From assembly GCF_001590905.1 (NCBI RefSeq), contig NZ_BCTT01000003.1, forward strand, positions 1 through 64,000: 64,000 nucleotides of DNA, read 5' to 3'. The notes under the pieces were generated by a model that saw nothing but the letters and a program-made list of their open reading frames with translations, was not told the origin of the DNA and did no database searches. Made by a program: the position numbers and the translations under genes. Below are positions 29,301-39,968 of the stretch, piece by piece (the first letter of the stretch is position 1; every line of letters starts with the position of its first letter). The stretch comes from Serratia grimesii NBRC 13537. Its GTDB lineage: Bacteria; Pseudomonadota; Gammaproteobacteria; Enterobacterales; Enterobacteriaceae.

Positions 29301-29783
29301 ATGATACCGGACTATTGCTCTATACAGCCAACCCCCAAAAAACTCAAAGTCATCTATGGCTGGTATATATATACCGTCTACGCACAGTTGATCTTTAATA
29401 TTTACCTGGCGGTTTATAACGGCTGTGTCAGGCGCCCGATTGAAGCACCGTTGATCTCCGTGTGCCACAGCCTGTTCATAGCATTTATACTCTATCACGT
29501 GTTGAAAAAACGCACGCATTTTGCGTGGATTATGCTGGCCTATTACATTCTGATGCGGCTGTATTACGCCAATGTGCTGCATATCGAATTCAATGCATGG
29601 AGCCGTGGGCTGGTATTCATTTTTCTGACCCTGCTACTTACTGGCACAGTCGCCGTAGGGCAACTGGCAACACCACCGCTGCGTCAGGATTGGTTGGCAC
29701 GCCTGGGCTGGCGGCAATGGATAACACTGGCTGGTGTGGCGGGTATATTGACACCGCTGATTACCATCGATTATTTAGGCTGA
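29301..29783 (+). CDS. Multi-pass membrane protein, unknown
   Basis: A 160-residue protein with four likely membrane helices (about 19-41, 48-66, 70-90 and 98-118, with another hydrophobic stretch at the end) and the block LKVIYGWYIYTVYAQ. The ATG at 29301 has a perfect AGGAGG 7 bp upstream, which decides the start over an in-frame codon 21 bases earlier. No known family recognised. Confidence 0.65.
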   Translation: MIPDYCSIQPTPKKLKVIYGWYIYTVYAQLIFNIYLAVYNGCVRRPIEAPLISVCHSLFIAFILYHVLKKRTHFAWIMLAYYILMRLYYANVLHIEFNAWSRGLVFIFLTLLLTGTVAVGQLATPPLRQDWLARLGWRQWITLAGVAGILTPLITIDYLG

Positions 29784-29793
29784 TCGCCGGTCA

Positions 29794-29949
29794 TTATCTT
29801 GGGATATGGGGCTCTGAGATATCCACCAGGCGGCATACCTTGGTGTAGTTGTTAGACTTTTCACATATTTTATCAGTGACAAAAACGCCAAGGTAGCTCA
29901 ATACCAGCAAATAACCGACCATGCACAAAATGAAAATAAACGTTCTCAC
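29794..29949 (-). CDS. Possible small membrane-anchored protein (51 aa)
   Basis: A 51-codon frame starting at GTG with an N-terminal hydrophobic helix (RTFIFILCMVGYLLVLSYLG) and a polar tail containing two cysteines (DKICEKSNNYTKVCRLVD). The pattern is that of a signal-anchored small protein with a possible disulphide. No clear ribosome site was seen and an internal ATG (29922) is an alternative start, so this is a candidate only. Confidence 0.4.
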   Translation of the reverse strand: MRTFIFILCMVGYLLVLSYLGVFVTDKICEKSNNYTKVCRLVDISEPHIPR

Positions 29950-30014
29950 CGATAAGACCAACCCGACAACAAAACCCTGAGCATCATACCTTGGTTACCC
30001 TGCCTTAGACTATT

Positions 30015-30215
30015 TCAAAGTATTTTATAAATCCGCAGGTCTTTACATATCGGCAAATCGGATGTGACTACAGGCCAAAATGAGCACTCATACTCATGTT
30101 CATTTTGTATGTCTGTGAACATGGTGCCTGCTTGATACATCTGGGTTACGCCAATGTCGCCCCCGCGTTTGGCCGCCAGAGCTAACGGCGCATCCTCACC
30201 CGGTTTGTAGTAATA
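30015..30215 (-). pseudogene. Possible ankyrin-like gene remnant
   Basis: An open minus-strand frame with no start codon at its left boundary (a stop at 30216-30218) encodes a segment reading PGEDAPLALAAKRGGDIGVTQMY, which resembles a decayed ankyrin repeat. It may be the relic of a lost gene; the evidence is only this local resemblance. Confidence 0.25.
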
Positions 30216-30247
30216 TTATGCACGACCTCACTCAGCCGGGAGACCCA

Positions 30248-30808
30248 ATGCACCATCTCATGTTAGACATTGAAACGCTGGACATAAAGCCGAGCGCAGT
30301 GATTCTGGTCGTTGCCGCTGTTTTTTTCGACCCGCAAACTGGTCAACTCGGCGCTGAGTTTGAAAACGCCGTCAATAGCCAAAAAGATCAACCCGGTAGA
30401 ACCATCAGCCTGGATACCGTCGCCTGGTGGGCGAAGCAATCAGATGAAGCTCGTAAGCTGGCTTTCGGCGGCACGGAAAGCCTTAAGCGTACACTGACCA
30501 ACCTGAGCCGGTTTATCCATATGAACAGCACCGATCAGGTAAAAGTCTGGGGCAACGGCAAGGAATTCGACTGCACCATCCTCGAGCATGCCTTTCAGCA
30601 GCTTGAAATGCCGTGCCCGTGGAAGTTTTGGGATACGCAAGATGTCCGTACGGTGATCACACTGGCCGAACTGCTGGGTTTCAATCCCAAGAAAGAACGG
30701 GCATTTGAGGGCACACCTCATCGCGCATTGGATGACGCCAAACATCAGGCGCGCTACGTAGCAGATACGATCTCGGCACTCTACTATCGCAAAAGCTCCG
30801 CACTGTAA
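30248..30808 (+). CDS. 3'-5' exonuclease, DEDD superfamily (DexA/Rv2179c-like)
   Basis: A 186-residue RNase H-fold exonuclease. Exo I is LDIETLD (D7, E9), Exo II GNGKEFDCTIL, and Exo III HRALDDAKHQARY, the DEDDh pattern. It resembles the phage T4 DexA / Rv2179c-like family (PF16473) and the C-terminal exonuclease-like modules found near RecE. Substrate, RNA or DNA, is not predictable. Start at 30248 follows GGGAGACCC; the frame is open upstream to 30218. Stands alone; may be of phage origin. Confidence 0.8.
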   Translation: MHHLMLDIETLDIKPSAVILVVAAVFFDPQTGQLGAEFENAVNSQKDQPGRTISLDTVAWWAKQSDEARKLAFGGTESLKRTLTNLSRFIHMNSTDQVKVWGNGKEFDCTILEHAFQQLEMPCPWKFWDTQDVRTVITLAELLGFNPKKERAFEGTPHRALDDAKHQARYVADTISALYYRKSSAL

Positions 30809-30916
30809 GTGGAGCAGACAGACGAAGCGTTGGCCGGCTGATGTTTTGCCTCTTTCTATTTAACGCCAGAGTCTCTACTCTAGCCCTCTTTGTCACTCGG
30901 ATGTGCTGTTTTTGTT

Positions 30917-32110
30917 ATGCAAAAATTTCTGTTTCTGCTTCTTAGCCTGGTGCTACTCGGTCCGCTGGGCATCGATCTCTATTTACCGACTATCCCCGCG
31001 ATCGCTCTCGGCCTTAACAGCAGCGAAGCGCTGATTCAGTCCACTATTTCTCTGTTCATCCTGGTGTTAGGCCTTGGACAGATTATCGCCGGCCCATTAG
31101 TGGATAACTACGGTCGTAAACCGGTAGCACTGGCAGGCATTGTGATTTACATGCTTGGTGCTGCCATGGCTGCGCTGGCAACCACACCAACGGTGTTTGT
31201 TGCTTCGCGCCTGCTGCAAGGTGTAGCGGTTTGTTGTACTGCGGTAGTGGCATTCAGTGGCGTACGCGACCGAATGAACGGTGACGATGCTGCGCGCGCC
31301 TTTGGTTTTCTCAACGGCACGCTGAATATCATTCCTGCACTGGCGCCGCTTCTTGGTGGTCTGCTAGCCGAAGCCTTTGGCTGGCGCGCACCATTCTGGT
31401 TCCTGGTGTGTTACGCCTTAGCCGTATTGGTGCTGATCGCCCTGCGGCTGCCAGAAACTCGCCCGGCAGATACCGTGCGTGTCAAAGGATTACCGGTGCG
31501 GCAATATGCCCGCATTCTCAGCGACCGCCGCTTTCTGTCCTTCGCAGTCGTTAACTCTGGCGCCATGGGTATGGCGCTGACTTATGTCTCACTGGCACCT
31601 AACGTGTTGATGGGAACTGCCGGCCTAACACCGTTGCAATTCTCTCTGGTGTTTGGCGCTAACGGCTTTTGGATCATGCTGGTGAGTTTTTTCGCAAACC
31701 GGATTATTCACAAAGTCGGACGACCAATATGTCTTGCGACCGGCGGAATGTTGATGGGCATCGGCTGTATTGGATTACTGCTTGGCGTGTTTTTACTGCC
31801 AGGGTCAGCACAAACTCATTGGCTCACCTATATGTTACCGGTCGCTTTCGCCTGCGCGGGGCTTGCCTTTGTTATGGGGCCGGCAACCAGTTACGCGCTG
31901 GAGCCGTATTCCAACGAGGCTGGTGTTGCTTCAGCATTAGTGGGCTTTGTACAGATGGCCGGTGGTGCGGGACTAGGCTTGCTGGCAATGGCACTGCCGT
32001 TACAACCCAAGTTGTCATTGGCACTGGTGATGCTGGTAGGTTGCCTGCTGGCGCTGCACGCACGGCAGCGCAGCAAGCAAATTAAAGGTCAATTGAAGAA
32101 AGTAGCCTGA
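30917..32110 (+). CDS. Bcr/CflA-family MFS efflux transporter
   Basis: A 397-residue 12-helix transporter of the drug/H+ antiporter 12-spanner class. The N-terminal GPLGIDLYLPTIPAI motif, motif A GPLVDNYGRKP after helix 2, and GAATSYALE-like GPATSYALEPY are Bcr/CflA features. Substrate unknown; relatives export bicyclomycin, sulphonamide, chloramphenicol or purines. The ATG at 30917 is used; an upstream TTG frame adds 9 residues without a ribosome site. Ends 6 bp before dadX, convergent. Confidence 0.85.
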   Translation: MQKFLFLLLSLVLLGPLGIDLYLPTIPAIALGLNSSEALIQSTISLFILVLGLGQIIAGPLVDNYGRKPVALAGIVIYMLGAAMAALATTPTVFVASRLLQGVAVCCTAVVAFSGVRDRMNGDDAARAFGFLNGTLNIIPALAPLLGGLLAEAFGWRAPFWFLVCYALAVLVLIALRLPETRPADTVRVKGLPVRQYARILSDRRFLSFAVVNSGAMGMALTYVSLAPNVLMGTAGLTPLQFSLVFGANGFWIMLVSFFANRIIHKVGRPICLATGGMLMGIGCIGLLLGVFLLPGSAQTHWLTYMLPVAFACAGLAFVMGPATSYALEPYSNEAGVASALVGFVQMAGGAGLGLLAMALPLQPKLSLALVMLVGCLLALHARQRSKQIKGQLKKVA

Positions 32111-32126
32111 GGCTTTTAAGCCTCAG
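32107..32126. terminator. Shared hairpin at the MFS and dadX 3' ends
   Basis: CTGAGGC/GCCTCAG, 7-bp stem with TTTTAA loop; it covers both stop codons of two convergent genes. Confidence 0.5.
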
Positions 32127-33189
32127 TGGTCACAGGCACTCTGACGGCCAACGCCGTCAGTAATTCATAACCCAACGTGCCTGCCGCGGCGGCAACATCG
32201 TCAACCGGCAGGCGCTGCCCCCAAAGCTCAACTTCCGCCCCGATACCCGCATCGGGGCAAGGCGTCAGATCAACCACCAGCATATCCATCGAAACCGTAC
32301 CTAGCGTTCTCGTCAGCACACCGTCTACCCAGACAGGTGTCCCGGTCTGCGCATGGCGCGGATAACCGTCCGCATAACCACAAGCAACTACGCCGATACG
32401 TTGCGCGCCCTCGGCACGGTATCGCCAACCATAGCCAACCTGATCACCGCGCTTCAGCGTTTGAATACCAATAATTTCGCTGCTCAGCGTCATGGTGGGC
32501 TGCAAACCGCTATCAGCAATGTCACGCCATTGCCCACTAGGCGAAGCCCCATAGAGCACAATGCCTGGCCGCACCCAGCTACCGTGGGTTTCTGGGTGCC
32601 ACAGCGTGGCAGCAGAATTAGCCAAACAACGCGGCAACGGAATAAGCGACGCAGCATCTTCAACGGTCGCCATTTGCTCTACTACACCCTGAGGGCCGTC
32701 AGCGGTGGCAAAATGGCTCATTACCGTCATATTCGCAATATTGCTTATCTCCCGCGCTTTTAACCAAACGGAGTGCAAACGTTCCGGTACAAATCCCAAG
32801 CGATTCATACCGCTATTCACTTTTAGATAAACATCTAGCGGCGCCGACAGTTTAGCCTCAGCTATCGCCGACAATTGCCAATCACTGTGCACTGACGTCG
32901 TCAAACGGTAGTGATCGATCAGGGCCAAATCTTGCGACTTGAAGAAACCTTCCAGCAGCAGAATCGGCCCCTGCCAGCCCGACTCTCTCAATGTAATGGC
33001 TTCGGCGAGATCCAACAGAGCAAAACCGTCGGTCTGTGCCAGACTGCGCCAAATGTGTTTAATACCGTGCCCATAGGCATTGGCCTTTACTACCGACCAG
33101 ACTTTAGCACTGGGTGCAAAACGACGAACAACCTGCAAGTTATTTTCAAATGCGCCAAGGTGCAGCGTGGCGGAAATCGGGCGAGGCAT
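32116..33189 (-). CDS. dadX: Catabolic alanine racemase
   Basis: A 357-residue PLP enzyme converting L- to D-alanine for catabolism by DadA. The PLP lysine is K35 ([10 protein letters not shown]); the second catalytic base is the Tyr of the VGYGWRY block. It is closer to E. coli DadX ([16 protein letters not shown]) than to biosynthetic Alr, and is linked to dadA. The start at 33189 has AGGAG 7 bp upstream; dadX lies 73 bp behind dadA. Confidence 0.96.
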   Translation of the reverse strand: MPRPISATLHLGAFENNLQVVRRFAPSAKVWSVVKANAYGHGIKHIWRSLAQTDGFALLDLAEAITLRESGWQGPILLLEGFFKSQDLALIDHYRLTTSVHSDWQLSAIAEAKLSAPLDVYLKVNSGMNRLGFVPERLHSVWLKAREISNIANMTVMSHFATADGPQGVVEQMATVEDAASLIPLPRCLANSAATLWHPETHGSWVRPGIVLYGASPSGQWRDIADSGLQPTMTLSSEIIGIQTLKRGDQVGYGWRYRAEGAQRIGVVACGYADGYPRHAQTGTPVWVDGVLTRTLGTVSMDMLVVDLTPCPDAGIGAEVELWGQRLPVDDVAAAAGTLGYELLTALAVRVPVTTEA

Positions 33190-33261
33190 GGGCACTCCTA
33201 CGGGCCTGCGAATGCAGTCACGGGCCAACGCCCGTGACAATCACGTCAATAAATTAGGTTT

Positions 33262-34566
33262 TTAACGCGCGGGATGCACATCATTTAAAGGACCGGCATA
33301 GAGGTTACGAAATCCAGCGCTGTAGCGCGCCACCCCCAAGTCGTCTGAAGGAATAGCCGGCGTGATACCAGAGATGAGATCAGAAAGTAGCTGGCCAGAA
33401 CCGCAGGCCATTGTCCAACCCAAGGTGCCGTGCCCGGTGTTCAGGAACAGGTTTTTCAGCGACGTTTTACCGACAATCGGTGTGCCATCCGGCGTCATCG
33501 GGCGCAGACCGGTCCAGAAGGTCGCTTCTTCAACTCGCCCACCATTAGGGTAAAGATCACGCACAACCATCTCAAGTGTCTCCCGCCGCTTTTGCTCAAG
33601 CTGCGTATTAAAACCAACAATCTCCGCCATGCCGCCGACACGTATACGCTGGTCAAAACGAGTAATGGCGATTTTGTAGGTTTCATCCAGAACCGTCGAG
33701 AATGGGGCCGCAGCCTCATCCGTAATCGGGATGGTCAGTGAATAGCCCTTCAGCGGATATACAGGGATCGACACCAGGTCGCGCAGCAGCGCAGTGGAAT
33801 AGGAGCCGAAAGCCACCACATAGCTGTCAGCCTTGAAGATTTCACCGCCGCATTGCACACCACTGATTTTGTCGCCTTCCACCAGCAAGCGATCAACGCT
33901 GCGGTTATACAAAAAGGTAACTCCTGCTTGCTGCGCCAGTTTAGCCAGTTGCTGGGTAAACAGTTGGCAATCACCGGTTTCGTCGTTTGGCAGTTGAAGA
34001 CCCCCGGTCAGCTTATGGGCTACCTGTGCCAATGCAGGCTCAACGCTAGCCAGTTGGTTGGCTTCCAACAGCTTGTAAGGCACGCCGGCATCTTCCAGTA
34101 CAGCAATGTCCTTCGCCGCACTTTCAAACTGTTGCTGGGTTCGGAACAATTGCAGCGTACCGCCTTGGCGGCCTTCGTACTGGATGCCGGTTTCCTGGCG
34201 CAGTGCCTTGATACAGTCACGACTGTATTCCGCCAACCGCACCATCCGCCCTTTATTGGTCATATAGTGTTCAGTGTTGCAGTTTTTTAGCATCTGCCAC
34301 ATCCAGCTCAGCTGGAAACTGCTGCCATCAAGACGAACAGCCAGCGGCGCGTGGCGCTGGAACATCCACTTAATCGCCTTCAGTGGCACACCCGGCGCAG
34401 CCCACGGAGCTGCATAACCCGGTGAGATTTGCCCGGCATTTGCCGCGCTGGTTTCCATCGCAGGACCAGGCTGACGATCAATAACCGTGACCTCATGCCC
34501 CGCCTTCGCCAAATACCAGGCACTCGCAACACCAACAACTCCACTACCTAAAATTACCACTCGCAT
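33262..34566 (-). CDS. dadA: D-amino acid dehydrogenase small subunit
   Basis: A 434-residue FAD flavoprotein that oxidises D-alanine and other D-amino acids to 2-oxoacids at the inner membrane. The N-terminal dinucleotide motif [20 protein letters not shown] and the C-terminal [14 protein letters not shown] block are diagnostic. First gene of dadAX; a CRP site lies 95 bp upstream of the ATG. Lrp control, known in E. coli, could not be confirmed from sequence. Confidence 0.97.
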   Translation of the reverse strand: MRVVILGSGVVGVASAWYLAKAGHEVTVIDRQPGPAMETSAANAGQISPGYAAPWAAPGVPLKAIKWMFQRHAPLAVRLDGSSFQLSWMWQMLKNCNTEHYMTNKGRMVRLAEYSRDCIKALRQETGIQYEGRQGGTLQLFRTQQQFESAAKDIAVLEDAGVPYKLLEANQLASVEPALAQVAHKLTGGLQLPNDETGDCQLFTQQLAKLAQQAGVTFLYNRSVDRLLVEGDKISGVQCGGEIFKADSYVVAFGSYSTALLRDLVSIPVYPLKGYSLTIPITDEAAAPFSTVLDETYKIAITRFDQRIRVGGMAEIVGFNTQLEQKRRETLEMVVRDLYPNGGRVEEATFWTGLRPMTPDGTPIVGKTSLKNLFLNTGHGTLGWTMACGSGQLLSDLISGITPAIPSDDLGVARYSAGFRNLYAGPLNDVHPAR

Positions 34567-35104
34567 CGCTGACTCCAGCTCAAGGCATCACAAAGCATAA
34601 TCTTCTGCTCACAGGAAATTAACTCAGTGGAAAAATCCGTCCAACATCTTAGTCATCAAACGTGACAACATTCACAATTAATTTATCGTTCATGGCCGGT
34701 TCTTTTGCAATAGCTACCTATAAATAGCGATAAGATGTTGTGAAAGCCCGATTTAAGAGCGAAACAATGACCAATATGCTAGCAATGACATCATTGACAG
34801 CACAGAAAAAAACCATGGCATGCAACATGGATTTAACAGAATATAAAAATGAAACAACGGCGTTACGGCAGGATAAAAAACCATAAAAACAGGATTAAAC
34901 TGCCACAACCTTTTGCAGGCCTTCCAGCCCTCCTCAGCAGAAAAAACTCACAAGAAAATCCCTCTGGCACGTCCTCATTGGGAATCGATGAGTCAGATCG
35001 TTGAATTTTTAAGCTTTATATCATTATTCCCTCTGCCCAGATTGAGCTACGATTGATCTAGGGTCTGCCGTTTGAGCAAGGTCCGTAATAACGAGGGTGC
35101 GCTG
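34567..35104. other. Divergent intergenic region dadA / ycgB
   Basis: 538 bp. It holds the CRP site (34661-34676), A/T-rich DNA, and a CTACGATT (about 35047-35054) that fits a sigma-S-type -10 upstream of ycgB. A 39-codon plus-strand frame at 34767-34886 (AGAGCGA before its ATG) has a polar, low-information product and is not accepted as a gene. Confidence 0.4.
34661..34676 (-). promoter_or_regulatory. CRP site of dadAX
   Basis: Minus-strand reading TGTGA-ATGTTG-TCACG matches 9 of 10 conserved CRP bases, 95 bp before dadA. Catabolite control of dadAX is established in E. coli. Confidence 0.7.
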
Positions 35105-36640
35105 ATGACTACTTCAACACATGACAAGGTCAAGGAAGATAAACGTCTGAGTGATGGACCGGACTGGTCGTTCGAACTGCTGCAGGTGTACCTGGAGCAC
35201 ATCGATCGCGTGGCCAAACATTACAAGCTCGACACCTACCCTCATCAGATCGAGGTCATCACCTCAGAACAGATGATGGACGCTTATTCGAGCGTCGGCA
35301 TGCCGATTAACTATACCCATTGGTCATTCGGTAAAAAATTCATTGAGACCGAGCAGCGTTATAAACATGGGCAGCAAGGCTTGGCCTATGAAATCGTGAT
35401 CAACTCTAATCCCTGCATTGCGTATCTGATGGAAGAAAATACCATCACCATGCAGGCGTTGGTGATGGCGCATGCCTGCTACGGGCACAACTCCTTTTTC
35501 AAGAATAACTATCTGTTCCGCAGTTGGACCGATGCCAGTTCTATCGTCGATTATCTGCTGTTCGCCCGTCACTACATCAGTCAGTGCGAAGAACGCTATG
35601 GCGTTGAAGAGGTGGAGAAGCTTCTCGACTCCTGCCACGCCTTGATGAACTACGGTGTTGATCGTTACAAACGACCTCAGAAGATCTCATTGGTCGAAGA
35701 AAAAGCCCGACAAAAAAGCCGCGAAGAGTACCTGCAGAGCCAGGTAAATACGCTATGGAAAACCCTGCCGCGTGTCGAACGTGAAGAGGCACCAGAGCAG
35801 GCTCGCCGCTATCCAAGTGAACCTCAGGAAAATATCCTCTATTTCATGGAGAAAAATGCTCCGCTGCTGGAACCATGGCAACGTGAGGTTCTGCGCATTG
35901 TGCGTAAAGTGAGCCAGTATTTTTATCCGCAAAAGCAAACGCAGGTGATGAACGAAGGTTGGGCGACATTCTGGCACTACACCATCCTTAATCATCTGTA
36001 CGATGAAGGTCGGGTAACCGAACGTTTTATGCTGGAGTTTTTGCACAGCCATACTAACGTGGTGTATCAACCGCCTTACAACAGCCCTTATTACAACGGT
36101 ATTAACCCGTATGCACTGGGCTTTGCCATGTTCCAGGATATCAAACGCATTTGCCAATCGCCGACAGAGGAAGACCGTTATTGGTTCCCGGACATTGCCG
36201 GTAAAGACTGGTTGGAAACACTGCACTTCGCCATGCGTGACTTTAAGGATGAAAGTTTCATCAGCCAGTTCCTGTCACCGAAAATCATGCGTGACTTCCG
36301 GCTGTTCACCGTGCTGGATGACGACCGTAATAACTATCTGGAAATTGCGGCGATCCACAATGAAGCAGGCTACCGGGCAATCCGCGAAGAGCTTTCGGCG
36401 CAATATAACCTGAGTGATCATGAACCTAACATTCAGATCTGGAATGTGGATTTACGTGGTGATCGCTCGTTAACGCTGCGTTATATCCCGCAGGACCGTG
36501 CGCCTCTGGACAAAAGTCGGCGTGAGGTAATGAAACACCTGCACCGTCTGTGGGGGTTCGACATTATTTTGGAACAGCAAAACGAAGATGGCAGCGTCGA
36601 GCTATTGGAACGGTGCCCACCACGACCGACACCGTTATAA
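35105..36640 (+). CDS. ycgB: SpoVR-family protein YcgB
   Basis: A 511-residue protein nearly identical in layout to E. coli YcgB: LSDGPDWSFELL, EVITSEQMMDAYSSVGMP, HACYGHNSFFKNN and NEGWATFWHY are family blocks. The SpoVR family is linked in bacteria to cortex formation, aggregation and stress; E. coli YcgB works with the YeaG kinase and YeaH. Those two genes are 16 kb away in this window. Start at 35105 follows GAGGG. Confidence 0.93.
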   Translation: MTTSTHDKVKEDKRLSDGPDWSFELLQVYLEHIDRVAKHYKLDTYPHQIEVITSEQMMDAYSSVGMPINYTHWSFGKKFIETEQRYKHGQQGLAYEIVINSNPCIAYLMEENTITMQALVMAHACYGHNSFFKNNYLFRSWTDASSIVDYLLFARHYISQCEERYGVEEVEKLLDSCHALMNYGVDRYKRPQKISLVEEKARQKSREEYLQSQVNTLWKTLPRVEREEAPEQARRYPSEPQENILYFMEKNAPLLEPWQREVLRIVRKVSQYFYPQKQTQVMNEGWATFWHYTILNHLYDEGRVTERFMLEFLHSHTNVVYQPPYNSPYYNGINPYALGFAMFQDIKRICQSPTEEDRYWFPDIAGKDWLETLHFAMRDFKDESFISQFLSPKIMRDFRLFTVLDDDRNNYLEIAAIHNEAGYRAIREELSAQYNLSDHEPNIQIWNVDLRGDRSLTLRYIPQDRAPLDKSRREVMKHLHRLWGFDIILEQQNEDGSVELLERCPPRPTPL

Positions 36641-36655
36641 CCTTGCAACCATAAC

Positions 36656-36682
36656 AAAAGGGGCGCCACTGGCGCCCCTTTT
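36656..36682. terminator. Bidirectional terminator ycgB / fadR
   Basis: AAAAGGGGCGCC/GGCGCCCCTTTT, 12-bp stem with a 3-base loop, A-run on one side and T-run on the other. Confidence 0.85.
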
Positions 36683-36701
36683 ACATCATACGGGAAGACT
36701 T

Positions 36702-37421
36702 CTAACGACGGGCTTCGGTCAGGTCGCTTGGCATAGTGCCTTGCATGCTTTGCCAAATGGCGCCGCTATCTTTACCGTAGTTACGCACGCAGTCCATGAC
36801 CTGATCATATGACTTCTCATGACACAGCGTCGACAGCTTGCTATAGAAAGTCAGCGCCAGCTTGCGAGACTCCGGGTTTGAGAAGTAGTAACGGCCAACA
36901 CGGGTGTACAAGCCTTTTAGGCCGTTGAAGATCAGACCGTAAATCGGGTTGCCTGAGGCAAACGCCAAACCACGGAAAATTTCGTAGTCCAACAGATTGA
37001 ATGCATCCGCCTGATCTTCCACTTGGGTGGCTTTCGCCAGCACTTCCTGAGCGGCCTCTGGATGATTACGCACCGCTGCGCGAATAAAGATCGCCGCAAT
37101 ATTGGTGCGAACAGACAGCAGGTTGTCGATCAATTGAGGGACACTTTGGTGATCAAGACGTGCCACTGTCTCAAGAATATTGAGGCCAGATGTTTCCCAG
37201 AAATTATTTACTTTGGTCGGTTTGCCATGTTGAATGGTCAGCCAGCCATCACGGGCCAGGCGTTGTAAAACTTCGCGTAACGTGGTGCGTGTAACACCAA
37301 TCAACTCTGAAAGCTCACGCTCCGCGGGCAAAATAGAGCCAGGGGGGAAGCGATTATTCCAGATACTCTCGATAATGTATTCTTCCGCGAAACCGGCAGG
37401 ACTCTGCGCCTTTATGACCAT
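36702..37421 (-). CDS. fadR: Fatty acid metabolism regulator FadR
   Basis: A 239-residue GntR-family regulator, same length as in E. coli. The winged helix occupies about residues 1-75 ([25 protein letters not shown]), the rest is the acyl-CoA-binding FadR C-terminal domain. It represses beta-oxidation genes and activates fabA/fabB; long-chain acyl-CoA releases it. A FadR operator is visible upstream of fadD in this window. Divergent from nhaB as in E. coli. Confidence 0.97.
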   Translation of the reverse strand: MVIKAQSPAGFAEEYIIESIWNNRFPPGSILPAERELSELIGVTRTTLREVLQRLARDGWLTIQHGKPTKVNNFWETSGLNILETVARLDHQSVPQLIDNLLSVRTNIAAIFIRAAVRNHPEAAQEVLAKATQVEDQADAFNLLDYEIFRGLAFASGNPIYGLIFNGLKGLYTRVGRYYFSNPESRKLALTFYSKLSTLCHEKSYDQVMDCVRNYGKDSGAIWQSMQGTMPSDLTEARR

Positions 37422-37664
37422 GTGTTTGACGTTCCGTAGCGACGATAATCAGTAATAGTAGTCGGCTGATCATACCAGATCGCCAAAGCATGACATAGCG
37501 TGAGCGAAAAACATTAAACGAAACTGTGCATAAAGTGGCAAAAATTGTGCAAAAACACCGCGTCAGAGAAATTTCACGTCGTAAAGCAAGCCCATGTTGC
37601 ATCTGCCCCGGCAGCATTGTTAGGGTAATATGCGATAACTTATTTTCAGGACGTGTAACGCATA

Positions 37665-39236
37665 ATGGAAACAACCTTACGCAGTGCCCTGGTGAAAAAC
37701 TTCCTTGGGCAATCACCTGACTGGTACAAACTGGCCATTCTCATTTTCTTGGTGGTCAATCCGCTGGTTTTCTTTTTCGTCGATCCTTTCATTGCAGGTT
37801 GGCTCTTTGTCGTTGAATTTATTTTCACTCTGGCAATGGCGCTAAAGTGCTACCCGCTGCTACCGGGCGGTCTGCTGGCAATTGAGGCCGTGCTGATCGG
37901 TATGACCAGCCCCGACCGTGTGAGCGAGGAAATTGCTCATAATCTGGATGTCCTGCTGTTGCTGGTATTTATGGTGGCAGGTATTTACTTCATGAAGCAG
38001 TTGTTGCTGTTCGTCTTCACCAAGCTACTGTTAAACATTCGCTCTAAAATGCTACTTTCTTTGGCATTCTGTTTTGCGGCAGCGCTATTGTCAGCCTTCC
38101 TCGATGCACTGACGGTAGTCGCGGTGGTTATCAGCGTCGCGACCGGGTTTTATTCGATTTACCACAACGTGGTGTCGAACCGAACTGACAGTAATGCCGA
38201 TGTTGGTGACGACAGCACATTGGTAAGTGAGGATAACAAACAAACACTCGAGCAATTCCGTGCGTTCCTGCGTAGCCTGCTGATGCACGCAGGCGTTGGG
38301 ACCGCGTTAGGGGGGGTGATGACCATGGTTGGCGAACCGCAAAACCTGATCATCGCCAAAAGTGCAGACTGGGGATTTGTCGACTTTTTCCTGCGCATGG
38401 CACCAGTGACGCTGCCGGTGTTGGTCTGTGGTCTGTTGGTCTGTCTGCTGGTCGAGCGTTTCTGCGTCTTCGGGTACGGTGCAAAACTGCCGGACCGCGT
38501 GCGCGAAGTGCTGACAGAGTTTGATCGTCAGGCTACCGCCGGACGCAGTAAACAAGAACAGATTAGGCTGGTGGTTCAGGCGCTGATTGGCGTTTGGCTG
38601 GTTGTCGCGTTGGCCTTTCACCTTGCGGAAGTTGGCCTGATTGGCCTGTCGGTGATTATCCTCGCAACCTCTCTGTGCGGCGTCACCGATGAACACGCCA
38701 TTGGCAAAGCCTTCCAGGAGGCACTGCCCTTTACCGCCCTTCTGACGGTATTTTTCACCGTGGTGGCGGTAATCATTGAACAACATTTGTTCACTCCGAT
38801 CATCCAATTTGTATTGCAGGCTGACCCTTCATCTCAGCTGTCGCTGTTTTATCTATTTAACGGCTTACTGTCTTCCGTTTCTGATAACGTGTTCGTCGGC
38901 ACGGTGTATATCAATGAGGCACGCACGGCATTTGCAAACGGTGCTATTTCGCTCAAACAGTTCGAAATGCTGGCGGTTGCCATTAACACCGGAACCAATT
39001 TACCGTCGGTCGCCACACCGAATGGCCAAGCGGCATTCTTGTTCCTGCTCACCTCAGCGCTGGCTCCCTTGGTACGCTTGTCCTACGGGCGTATGGTATG
39101 GATGGCTTTACCCTATACTGTGGTCTTAACCCTTGTCGGCTTGCTGTGCGTGCAATTCACTCTGGCCCCAATGACTGACCTGTTAACCCAGTGGCACTGG
39201 TTGACGCTACCGTCGATTGACGCTGCTGCACATTGA
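37665..39236 (+). CDS. nhaB: Na+/H+ antiporter NhaB
   Basis: A 523-residue multi-pass inner-membrane antiporter (E. coli 513). It exchanges sodium for protons, important at near-neutral pH and in salt. Long hydrophobic helices cover most of the chain; [16 protein letters not shown] and the [14 protein letters not shown] block are family hallmarks. It is followed by dsbB, the same order as in E. coli. Confidence 0.95.
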   Translation: METTLRSALVKNFLGQSPDWYKLAILIFLVVNPLVFFFVDPFIAGWLFVVEFIFTLAMALKCYPLLPGGLLAIEAVLIGMTSPDRVSEEIAHNLDVLLLLVFMVAGIYFMKQLLLFVFTKLLLNIRSKMLLSLAFCFAAALLSAFLDALTVVAVVISVATGFYSIYHNVVSNRTDSNADVGDDSTLVSEDNKQTLEQFRAFLRSLLMHAGVGTALGGVMTMVGEPQNLIIAKSADWGFVDFFLRMAPVTLPVLVCGLLVCLLVERFCVFGYGAKLPDRVREVLTEFDRQATAGRSKQEQIRLVVQALIGVWLVVALAFHLAEVGLIGLSVIILATSLCGVTDEHAIGKAFQEALPFTALLTVFFTVVAVIIEQHLFTPIIQFVLQADPSSQLSLFYLFNGLLSSVSDNVFVGTVYINEARTAFANGAISLKQFEMLAVAINTGTNLPSVATPNGQAAFLFLLTSALAPLVRLSYGRMVWMALPYTVVLTLVGLLCVQFTLAPMTDLLTQWHWLTLPSIDAAAH

Positions 39237-39359
39237 TCGTGTTACCCTCCCCGCTGTCAGCGACTATTTTTGTGCTGAATACGCTCCAGGTGGCTGGCAG
39301 CGGGGTTGAATTGGTTTACACTGCCGGTTCAATTGCTTACTGCATGGAAGAATAAATAT

Positions 39360-39890
39360 ATGTTGCAATTCTTTAACCGTTGCTCGCAGGGGCGCGGTGC
39401 TTGGCTGTTGATGGCCCTGACTGCATTGGTACTGGAATTAGTTGCACTCTACTTTCAGCACGTAATGCTGCTGCAACCCTGTGTGATGTGCATTTACGAA
39501 CGCTGCGCGTTGTTTGGTATTCTGGGTGCCTCACTGCTTGGTGCCATTGCGCCAAAAACGCCACTGCGCTATGTCGCTATTCTGCTGTGGATTTACAGTG
39601 CCTGGGAAGGCCTGCAACTGGCGTGGAAACACACCATGATCCAGCTGCATCCTTCGCCGTTTAATACCTGTGATTTCTTCGTCAGCTTCCCTTCCTGGCT
39701 GCCGCTGGATAAATGGCTGCCAGCCGTGTTCCATGCGTCAGGTGATTGCTCTGTGCGCCAATGGGAGTTCCTGACACTGGAAATGCCACAGTGGCTGGTC
39801 GGCATCTTCACTGCGTATCTGTTGTTCGCCATTATCGTGCTGCTCGCGCAATTTGTCCGCCCGCGACGTCGCGACCTGTTTGGCCGCTAA
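39360..39890 (+). CDS. dsbB: Disulphide bond formation protein B
   Basis: A 176-residue four-helix inner-membrane quinone reductase that reoxidises DsbA. Catalytic pairs are C41-C44 (CVMC) and C104-C130, at E. coli positions. Start at 39360 ([15 protein letters not shown]) follows GGAAGAA; the frame is open upstream without homology. Confidence 0.97.
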   Translation: MLQFFNRCSQGRGAWLLMALTALVLELVALYFQHVMLLQPCVMCIYERCALFGILGASLLGAIAPKTPLRYVAILLWIYSAWEGLQLAWKHTMIQLHPSPFNTCDFFVSFPSWLPLDKWLPAVFHASGDCSVRQWEFLTLEMPQWLVGIFTAYLLFAIIVLLAQFVRPRRRDLFGR

Positions 39891-39902
39891 GCGCAAAAGA
39901 AT

Positions 39903-39932
39903 AAAAAACGGCGCCCCAGGGCGCCGTTTTTT
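39903..39932. terminator. Terminator of dsbB
   Basis: AAAAAACGGCGCC/GGCGCCGTTTTTT with a 4-base loop; strong and symmetric, so it can also stop the minus-strand small gene downstream. Confidence 0.9.
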
Positions 39933-39968
39933 ATCGAGTTATTGATGATCTTCAGAGGTAAGTCGGTA

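Noticed and set aside
34767-34886. 39-codon plus-strand frame in the dadA-ycgB gap
   Set aside because: A plausible AGAGCGA precedes it, but the product is polar, without family, and no terminator or conservation can be shown.
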